A stretch of 28,093 nt of DNA from CAZKRU01 sp964555235 (GTDB lineage: Bacteria > Verrucomicrobiota > Verrucomicrobiia > Methylacidiphilales > CAMAQI01): positions 1-28,093 of the forward strand of contig CAZKRU010000056.1 of assembly GCA_964555235.1 (NCBI GenBank). Reading direction: 5' to 3'. This document shows positions 23,176 through 28,093 of this stretch, one piece after another. Each line of letters starts with the position of its first letter. Position 1 is the stretch's first letter. The position numbers were made by a program, and so were the translations under genes. The notes beneath the pieces are model-generated. The model saw only the letters and a program-made list of their open reading frames with translations. It was not told where the DNA came from and ran no database searches.

Positions 23176-24512
23176 ACGGGATCCCTTTTTTCGCGCCGAA
23201 AACCGTTCTGAAAGAAAAGGCTTTTCAGCCGGTGACTCTGCTGAATCTTGTCGCGCCATTCGTCGGCGAGCCGCGCCTCCGTGGCGAACTCCGACCAGCA
23301 CGCCACCGCCGCCACGACATCCTCGATGATCCTCGCAGATCGCCCCCGCTTCATCCCCGCCGCCTTCGCGCACGCCTCGAAATCCTCCCGCGTGAACCCA
23401 TCCCGTTTCCCGTTCAGCGTCATCTGGTGCGTCGCCGTCCACGAGCCGGACGGATTGTAGCTGTAAGTCACGTCAAAGGCTGGCGCGAGCGACCACTCGC
23501 CCTGCCGGTTCATCAGGAAGGCGATGTTCTTCACATGGTCATCCTGATTTCGCGCCACGATGTTGAAAACCATCCGGCGAAACTGCTCCTCCACCGCGGC
23601 CATCGGCAGCTTGAGCTGACGAATCATGAGCAGCGCCTGCTCGTAGGCGTAGGCCCCGGCCTGGTTGAAATCGAAATGTGCCAGCGCGCAGAGCGACTGC
23701 ATGTGCAGTTTCGCGCCGCCCGCGAGGCGATCGAATCGCCGCGTCATGAAATGCCGCCGCCCGTTTTCCTCCAGCAACCGGCACTCGCTCATCGTGATGC
23801 CCGCCGCCTTCGCCATCAGGTGATAGGCATACTCGATCGCGCCGTAGCCTTTCGGGTCTTCCAGTTCCTTGTCCTTGTTGCCCGCCACACCGTCGAATTT
23901 CAGCAGCCAGTAATCGAAGCCCTCGCCTGACGCGATCTGCCCCGAGCGCACCTCGTTCGTCGCGCGATTCCACGCGATCACGGCCTTGGCGCGTGCGCCG
24001 CCGGCGGAAGTGCCCACGCTCAAAATGTCCCGCAGCGCCTTCTCCTTCCCCGCCTCGTGAAAATGCCCCTGCAAATCGCCGCGATGCGTCAGCACCTCGC
24101 CCGCCAGCCGCACCAGCGCGTCCACCTCGATCTTCGACGCCTTGCGCGGCTTCGGCCCCAGCACTGGCGCGAATTCCAGCGCACCCATCCCGCGCGTGCC
24201 GGTGTAGCAAAGCCGTTCCACCGCATGGAAACTCTCCGGCGTCCGGCCCTGCGTCGCCAGCCACGCATCAATCAGCGCATTGCCGAATTTGTCCGGCAGC
24301 GAATCTGCCAGCAATCCCGGCAGCCCGTGAAAGGTGTTCCTCGGTAGCGCCGGAAATTCATACACCCGCTCGCTCAACGGCATCGTCACCGGCGAAAGCT
24401 CGATCCCGCTGAGCGCGAAGTCCGCGTCGTATTGAAACACCGCCACGTCCCGCCCTTCGTCGAGCGACACCGCGCCGATGGTCCGGCCCCAAAGCTGCAC
24501 CTTCGCGATCAT
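23172..24512 (-). CDS. hipA: HipA-family Ser/Thr kinase toxin
   Basis: A 446-residue HipA-type kinase, which in the family stops growth by phosphorylating a translation factor such as glutamyl-tRNA synthetase. The N-terminal subdomain starts MIAKVQLWGRTIGAVSL. The core shows SVGTSAGGARAKAVIAW near residue 172, YWLLKFDG (the Lys that holds ATP), the catalytic loop NQDDHVKNIAFL near 322, and the metal-site Asp in APAFDVTYSY near 345. The ATG at 24512 forms a four-base ATGA overlap with hipB and is preferred over a start 21 bases upstream. It is clearly richer in G+C than the neighbours, which points to horizontal transfer. All key residues are present, so it is probably active. Confidence 0.9.
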   Translation of the reverse strand: MIAKVQLWGRTIGAVSLDEGRDVAVFQYDADFALSGIELSPVTMPLSERVYEFPALPRNTFHGLPGLLADSLPDKFGNALIDAWLATQGRTPESFHAVERLCYTGTRGMGALEFAPVLGPKPRKASKIEVDALVRLAGEVLTHRGDLQGHFHEAGKEKALRDILSVGTSAGGARAKAVIAWNRATNEVRSGQIASGEGFDYWLLKFDGVAGNKDKELEDPKGYGAIEYAYHLMAKAAGITMSECRLLEENGRRHFMTRRFDRLAGGAKLHMQSLCALAHFDFNQAGAYAYEQALLMIRQLKLPMAAVEEQFRRMVFNIVARNQDDHVKNIAFLMNRQGEWSLAPAFDVTYSYNPSGSWTATHQMTLNGKRDGFTREDFEACAKAAGMKRGRSARIIEDVVAAVACWSEFATEARLADEWRDKIQQSHRLKSLFFQNGFRREKRDPV

Positions 24513-24862
24513 GCCGGCTCTCCCCACGTCCATTTTTTCGACCCGCCCGGCGCGGATTTTTTGCCCCTCGCCCGCTGTCGTTTCCGGCCCGCCTGCTTTA
24601 ATTGCGCCATCGGGCCGGGCACCGGTTCCGGCAGCAGCGTCTCGAAACGCTCCAACAAACCGAGCGCACGGCAGACCCGCAGGAAAACCGAGAGCTGCGT
24701 CGCCACTTCCCCCGACTCCAGCCGTTCGACCGTCCGCTTGGACACCCCCGCCTGTTCCGCCAACTCCGCCTGCGTCAGGTTGCGCTCGATACGTGCCCCG
24801 GCCAGACGCCCGCCCAATTCTTGGAGAACGGCCTCATCGGTCAGTTGTAGAGAAATTTTCAT
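24509..24862 (-). CDS. hipB: HipB-like antitoxin, XRE-family repressor
   Basis: A 117-residue protein with a helix-turn-helix of the XRE type: LGGRLAGARIERNLTQAELA, then EQAGVSKRTVERLESGEVAT (about residues 16-56). The C-terminal tail is Lys/Arg/Gly-rich (GRKRQRARGKKSAPGG) and could contact HipA or DNA. In this family the antitoxin holds HipA inactive and represses the operon. It lies directly upstream of hipA with an ATGA overlap. A pair of palindromic operators stands just before its start. Confidence 0.9.
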   Translation of the reverse strand: MKISLQLTDEAVLQELGGRLAGARIERNLTQAELAEQAGVSKRTVERLESGEVATQLSVFLRVCRALGLLERFETLLPEPVPGPMAQLKQAGRKRQRARGKKSAPGGSKKWTWGEPA

Positions 24863-24866
24863 AATG

Positions 24867-24920
24867 CGTCATATATGGCGAATTAAATTAATAAATCAAT
24901 ATTATTCGCCAGTAATGACG
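24867..24920 (-). promoter_or_regulatory. hipBA promoter with twin operators
   Basis: CGTCATATATGGCG (24867-24880) and CGCCAGTAATGACG (24907-24920) are related near-palindromes in inverse order. Over 17 bases (24867-24883 against 24904-24920) 14 pair. Their centres are 40 bases apart. On the minus strand TTGATT (24894-24899) and TATATG (24870-24875, spacer 18) give a promoter whose -10 box is inside the nearer operator, as expected for autorepression by HipB. Confidence 0.7.
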
Positions 24921-25158
24921 ATTTAATACAGTTAGCAACTCGTTTCGAAAACTACCCTCTATCCAGGTTAATTCGCCTCTTGCGCCGACTTGATACACCA
25001 TCAACCGCTCCAGCGTTCCCAGTCGCAATGGCAGCGTGGTGGTGGCGGGCATCATCATCGCGCTCGTCGTCACACGGCTCATGCTCATGGTGGTAGTTGC
25101 GTACTCTTCGCCGTGTTGTCTACGAGTTATTGTTTTCTCGTAACAAAAGCGGATGATT
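24921..25158. other. Gene-free stretch between hipBA and the IS66 element
   Basis: Open frames exist on both strands, including 24888-25178 on the minus strand, but they overlap the hipBA operator or the IS end. Their residue make-up (runs of Met/Thr, or His/Arg/Gly) is unlike a protein. I see no RNA gene and no clear repeat. Confidence 0.5.
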
Positions 25159-25219
25159 GTAAGCGTCACTCGTAGCACCTTGTATTCAAGAGATGGTAAA
25201 TGACGTAAGTTGCGTAGCT

Positions 25220-25591
25220 ATGACATCTACGCTGGCGACGAGTGGTAATGAGAGTGTAATCTTGAGGCGGGACAAGCTGGGACGCATCAAGATTCCGGCA
25301 TCCAAACGGGCAGAGATCCTGGCAGAGTACGACCGCAGCGGGATGAGCGGTCTGGAGTTTGCGAAGTGGGCGGGTCTGACGTATTCGACTTTTGCCACCT
25401 GGATTCAAAAACGGCGTCAGGCAAAGCCGACGAAAGATTCCAGCAGCACTCCAAAGTGGGTAGAAGTGGTTTCGCAAAATCCTCCATCGAGTTTTTTGAC
25501 TTTGGAGCTTTCGGGAGGCGTGAAGCTGACGATTCAAGATGAGAACCAAGCCCGGCTTGCGGGAGTTTTTCTCAAGAGTCTCTCATGCTGA
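25220..25591 (+). CDS. tnpA: IS66 accessory protein TnpA
   Basis: A 123-residue protein of the IS66 Orf1 type with a helix-turn-helix: KRAEILAEYDRSGMSGLEFA then KWAGLTYSTFATWIQKRRQ (about residues 30-70). It probably binds DNA and assists transposition. The ATG at 25220 is preferred to the frame's earlier GTG-type start at 25193 because the truncated second copy at 27626 begins with the same GCTATGACATCT. The stop overlaps the tnpB start by seven bases. Confidence 0.85.
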   Translation: MTSTLATSGNESVILRRDKLGRIKIPASKRAEILAEYDRSGMSGLEFAKWAGLTYSTFATWIQKRRQAKPTKDSSSTPKWVEVVSQNPPSSFLTLELSGGVKLTIQDENQARLAGVFLKSLSC

Positions 25592-25941
25592 CTTTTCCGG
25601 GAGGGATGCGGGTTTGGCTCTCGTTGGAACCGTGCGATATGAGGAAGGGTTTTGAAGGACTCAGTGCGTTGGTTCAAAATCAACTTCAAGAGTCTCCGAC
25701 TCGCGGAGCGCTTTTTGTTTTCACCAATCGCCCTCGCAACCGTCTCAAGATCCTCTACTGGGACGGAACCGGCCTCTGGGTTTGTGTGAAGCGACTGGAA
25801 GAAGGAACGTTCTCATGGCCAAAACCCTCGGAAGCAAACCAAATGAAGCTCGCACTCCGGCCGGAGGCGCTGGCTCTTTTGACGGATGGCGTGGAGATGA
25901 AAGGAGCCAAATTTCGTCCTTGGTATGAGCGCGAAAAATAG
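25585..25941 (+). CDS. tnpB: IS66 accessory protein TnpB
   Basis: A 118-residue protein of the IS66 Orf2 family, recognised by MRVWLSLEPCDMRKGFEGLS, the block GALFVFTNRPRNRLKILYWD, then GTGLWVCVKRLEEGTFSWP. Its role is needed for transposition in the family but its activity is not defined. The length is usual and the gene seems intact. It overlaps tnpA and is followed after 47 bases by tnpC. Confidence 0.92.
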   Translation: MLTFPGGMRVWLSLEPCDMRKGFEGLSALVQNQLQESPTRGALFVFTNRPRNRLKILYWDGTGLWVCVKRLEEGTFSWPKPSEANQMKLALRPEALALLTDGVEMKGAKFRPWYEREK

Positions 25942-25988
25942 CTCATTTTCCCTCTCATCATGGTACAGAAGATGCTTTCTTTTTATCT

Positions 25989-27515
25989 GTGAAAAACGAT
26001 GCGTTTCTTCTCCAAAAACTCGAGGCTCTTGAAAAAAGACTCGATGCGGTTTTGAACGAAAACGCCCAACTTAAACAAGAGAACAAGCTCCTTCGCGAAA
26101 AGGTCGATCTTCTCGTCCGTCGGGCCTTCGCTCCCAAAAGCGAGTCCTCCTCTCACCCTGAATTTGAGATGGAGATTTCAAAAGTGCTCTCACTCACCGA
26201 GTTTCCTCTCCCTTCTAAAAAAAAAGAACCTAAGCCTTCTCAGATCCGTCGCAAACGTCTGGCTAAAGATCTCCCCGTTGAGGTCGAGATCATTGATCCC
26301 GCTCCCGTCCTCGAAAACCCCGAAGCCTTTCGTCAAATCGGGGAGGAAGTGACCGATCAATACGACTACCAGCCTGGTCGTTTTTTCAATCGGCGCCTCA
26401 TCCGTCGCAAGTTCGTTTCGAAAATCGATTCCAAAAATCCCCCGATCATTGCTCCGCTTCCCGCTTTGCTCCAGGAACGCTGCGAGGCCGCCCCCGGATT
26501 GATCGCCTCGGTGATCGTTGGCAAGTACGTCGACCATTTGCCGCTCTATCGTCAGGAACAGATCTTTCTCACCCGTCACGGTATGGAGATTTCACGTCAG
26601 AACATGGCCCGCTGGATGGGGCTCGCGGCCGATTGGCTCAAACCTCTTTACCAAGACCTTGCCCACGAGATTTTTCAAGGCGGTTACGTCCAATGCGACG
26701 AGACTCCGATCCGTTATTTGTCCCCCGGAAACGGAAAAACGAAACTCGGCTATCTTTGGACGGTACGAGATCCAAGACCGGGAGGGGAAGTCTTTTACCG
26801 TTGGGAGGTCACTCGGGCGTCGAGCGCCCTCGATGAACTCATTCCAAAGGCTTTTAAGGGGATCCTTCAAGTCGATGGTTATAGCGCCTACGACACGTTC
26901 CAAGGTCGAAACCCGGATCGAATCAAGCTTTCGGCTTGTTGGGCTCACGTCCGCCGCAAGTTCTTCGAGGCGCAAATGCATGAACCGAAAAAGGCAAAAC
27001 GGATTCTGAGGATTTTAAGACGTCTCTATCGTCAGGAGTCCCTCTGGCGTAAGCACCTGATTTCTCCCGCACAAAGACACGAGCACCGCCAAAAACATTC
27101 CGCCCCCTGGATCGCACGACTCTTCGAGCTTTTCACGAAGTGGACTTTCGAAAAACGGTTCCTTCCCAAAAGTTCCATGGGTGTCGCCATCGCCTACGCT
27201 CTTTCCCTCAAGAGCAAACTCGAAGTCTTTTTGAAAGACGGTCGCGTGGAGATCGACAATAACCTCGTGGAAAATGCCATTCGGCCTACGGCTCTCGGCA
27301 AAAAGAACTGGTTGTTTTTCGGATGCGAAGATGCCGGAGAACGCTCCGCCATCCTCTACACCCTCGCACAAAGTTGCAAACTCCATGGCGTAAATCCCTT
27401 TGATTACTTCCGCCACGTCCTCACCCAGATCCCAAGCCACACCAACAAAACCGTTCACACACTGACGCCTCGATCCTACGCTCAATCACTCCAACCCCAA
27501 GTCATCGCCGCGTAA
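25989..27515 (+). CDS. tnpC: IS66 DDE transposase TnpC
   Basis: A 508-residue transposase. Domains in order: a leucine-zipper coiled coil (residues about 5-45), the region where IS66 usually has a Cys-rich zinc finger (about 85-135), the DDE core, and the IS66 C-terminal segment (FGCEDAGERSAILYTLAQSC). Acidic residues are visible in YVQCDETPIRY (near 237), LQVDGYSAYD (near 296) and DNNLVENAIRP (near 427). The zinc-finger region carries no Cys pairs, reading VEIIDPAPVLENPEAFRQIG, so this subfamily has lost or replaced the metal site. The start is GTG, the only candidate before the coiled coil. The gene appears intact. Confidence 0.92.
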   Translation: MKNDAFLLQKLEALEKRLDAVLNENAQLKQENKLLREKVDLLVRRAFAPKSESSSHPEFEMEISKVLSLTEFPLPSKKKEPKPSQIRRKRLAKDLPVEVEIIDPAPVLENPEAFRQIGEEVTDQYDYQPGRFFNRRLIRRKFVSKIDSKNPPIIAPLPALLQERCEAAPGLIASVIVGKYVDHLPLYRQEQIFLTRHGMEISRQNMARWMGLAADWLKPLYQDLAHEIFQGGYVQCDETPIRYLSPGNGKTKLGYLWTVRDPRPGGEVFYRWEVTRASSALDELIPKAFKGILQVDGYSAYDTFQGRNPDRIKLSACWAHVRRKFFEAQMHEPKKAKRILRILRRLYRQESLWRKHLISPAQRHEHRQKHSAPWIARLFELFTKWTFEKRFLPKSSMGVAIAYALSLKSKLEVFLKDGRVEIDNNLVENAIRPTALGKKNWLFFGCEDAGERSAILYTLAQSCKLHGVNPFDYFRHVLTQIPSHTNKTVHTLTPRSYAQSLQPQVIAA

Positions 27516-27535
27516 AGCCCCCCGCGATCTTTTCA

Positions 27536-27565
27536 TCATAAATATCGTAGCTACGATATTTATGA
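27536..27565. repeat. Perfect 30-base palindrome
   Basis: The 15 bases TCATAAATATCGTAG at 27536-27550 are followed at once by their exact reverse complement. It lies between the tnpC stop and the left end of the truncated second IS66 copy. With no loop it could extrude a cruciform or serve as a target or resolution site. It has no T-run for a terminator. Confidence 0.85.
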
Positions 27566-27780
27566 GTAAGCGGTGCACCAAGCACCCCCTATTCAAGAGA
27601 TCATAGGAGTCATAGTCTACGAGCTATGACATCTATGACGGAGAGCGGAGCAGAAGCTGTTTTAATTTTAAAAAGAGACAAGTTGGGACGCATACGTACG
27701 ACCGAAGCCAGGCGTGAAGAGATTTTAGCAGAGTTTGAAAAGAGCGGCATGAGCGGGCAGGCGTTCGCCAAGTGGGTAGG
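27566..27780 (+). mobile_element. Truncated second IS66-type element (left end only)
   Basis: It begins GTAAGCGGTGCACC and contains ATTCAAGAGAT and GCTATGACATCT in the same order and near the same spacing as the left end of the intact element. GTCATAG/CTATGAC (27609-27615, 27624-27630) form a small inverted repeat at the tnpA start. Similarity stops at about 27780, where a 51-base repeat begins. Confidence 0.7.
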
Positions 27781-27799
27781 TGTTATTTACCTCGTTTAG
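27626..27799 (+). pseudogene. 5' fragment of a second IS66 tnpA
   Basis: The frame reads MTSMTESGAEAVLILKRDKL then GRIR..., and continues EEILAEFEKSGMSGQAFAKW, clearly homologous to the tnpA at 25220 (RRDKLGRIK, EILAEYDRSGMSGLEFAKW). After KWVG the match is lost at the 51-base repeat, and a stop follows at 27797-27799. Only about 52 of 123 codons remain. The DNA differs too much from the intact copy for a recent duplication. Confidence 0.8.
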
Positions 27800-27831
27800 A
27801 TCGTAAAACACCCCCCTTTTTTTACATCTTT
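27781..27831 (+). repeat. 51-base direct repeat, copy 1
   Basis: It is identical, base for base, to 28043-28093. It begins TGTTATTTACCTCG and contains CACCCCCCTTTTTTTACATC. The bases before the two copies differ (G and C). The unit length is 262 bases. Confidence 0.9.
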
Positions 27832-27968
27832 GGGACTGTATTTGGTCCGAACTCATCGTAATGCATTCTCTCTCTGTCTGCTACGTTTAACATTAAAAGC
27901 CTGCCTTTAAACGGCTTGCTAAAGCGTTTTTGAGTCACACCCCATTCTCGCGCCCAACTTGCGATCAC
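27822..27968 (-). CDS. Short open frame ending inside the 51-base repeat
   Basis: The frame is open from 28001 to the stop at 27822-27824. From the GTG at 27968 it encodes 48 residues, beginning VIASWAREWGVTQKRFSKPF and ending DEFGPNTVPKM. The composition looks like real protein, but I do not recognise it. It could be the 3' end of a broken gene. The same KM-stop ending is present in copy 2 of the repeat at the window end, so a similar gene may continue beyond. Confidence 0.3.
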   Translation of the reverse strand: MIASWAREWGVTQKRFSKPFKGRLLMLNVADRERMHYDEFGPNTVPKM

Positions 27969-28042
27969 ATTTTCGTAAACAGCCTTAATTTGGTAAAAAA
28001 ATTACAGTCTATTTTCTTAGCCGCTATAGATTTTTTGTTACC

Positions 28043-28093
28043 TGTTATTTACCTCGTTTAGATCGTAAAACACCCCCCTTTTTTTACATCTTT
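28043..28093 (+). repeat. 51-base direct repeat, copy 2, at the window end
   Basis: An exact copy of 27781-27831 that stops at the last base of the window. Either a tandem array continues past the edge or an assembly ended at a repeat of this length. Confidence 0.9.

Larger units (their letters stand above)
25159..27535 (+). mobile_element. IS66-family insertion sequence
   Basis: Three genes in the fixed IS66 order (tnpA, tnpB, tnpC) lie at 25220-27515. A likely left end starts GTAAGCGTCACTCG at 25159; GTAAGCG is common at IS66 termini and recurs at 27566. I could not find the matching right end (CGCTTAC) after tnpC, nor an 8-base target duplication, so the right boundary is approximate and the end may be lost. 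Confidence 0.85.

Noticed and set aside
23139..24412. Plus-strand frames opposite hipA
   Set aside because: They are Arg/Pro/His-rich shadows of a G+C-rich gene. HipA motifs on the minus strand are unmistakable.
24888..25178. 96-residue minus-strand frame before hipB
   Set aside because: It overlaps the hipBA operators and the IS66 left end, has Met/Thr runs and no recognisable motif.
27781..28093. Integron cassette with attC sites
   Set aside because: The repeat is not palindromic, lacks the RYYYAAC and GTTRRRY core sites, and no integrase is present.
27781..28093. CRISPR array
   Set aside because: Only two copies are present, with a 211-base spacer and a 51-base repeat. No cas gene is seen.

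Overview
The window looks like a chromosomal segment, probably a contig end, from a member of the Verrucomicrobiota. The main reason is that it carries the 'Verru_Chthon' cassette proteins A, B, C and D, families named from Verrucomicrobium and Chthoniobacter. Moderate G+C, few Shine-Dalgarno sequences, a menaquinone gene of the futalosine route, and many short palindromic repeats between genes fit that assignment. No rRNA, tRNA or CRISPR array was seen.

Layout. 1-1094: the 3' end of an outer-membrane-type protein, a small periplasmic solute-binding protein, and two copies of a dispersed palindromic repeat. 1095-2916: a 2-hydroxyacid dehydrogenase and a sugar-phosphate isomerase/epimerase-like gene behind a strong operator-covered promoter. 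3171-10015: module 1, with cassette protein A (A1) and a 220-residue exported partner on the plus strand, converging on an esterase / LacI-type regulator / exported protein operon on the minus strand. 10016-19167: module 2, with A2, a second 220-residue partner and prepilin-like D on the plus strand, converging on LacI-B-C and on an exported protein / SDR dehydrogenase operon. 19383-23175: a lipoprotein-synthesis-type (CsgG/LpoB-like) exported protein, mqnC, ychF and a TPR protein. 23172-24920: a G+C-rich hipBA toxin-antitoxin pair with its operators. 25159 to the end: an IS66-family element (tnpA, tnpB, tnpC), a truncated second IS66 copy, and a 51-base direct repeat that ends exactly at the window end.

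How the parts may work together. A, B, C and D each begin like type IV pilin-like proteins. A lacks the Glu at mature position 5 and carries GspK-like motifs, B resembles GspI/PilV, C resembles GspJ/PilW and D resembles GspH/FimT. I infer that the cassette is a verrucomicrobial version of the minor-pseudopilin tip complex. It appears in two partly duplicated copies, each with its own LacI-type regulator, its own conserved exported partner and its own exported accessory protein, beside carbohydrate-type enzymes. The A paralogues share their ends and differ in the middle, which suggests a changeable recognition region.

AT-rich operators built on GTTTAATAAT or AATAATTATT sit at four of the promoters, and a related palindrome sits at a fifth. 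At four of these five promoters the -10 box is only 6-8 bases from the start codon, so those mRNAs would be leaderless. These functional links are inferences from sequence only.
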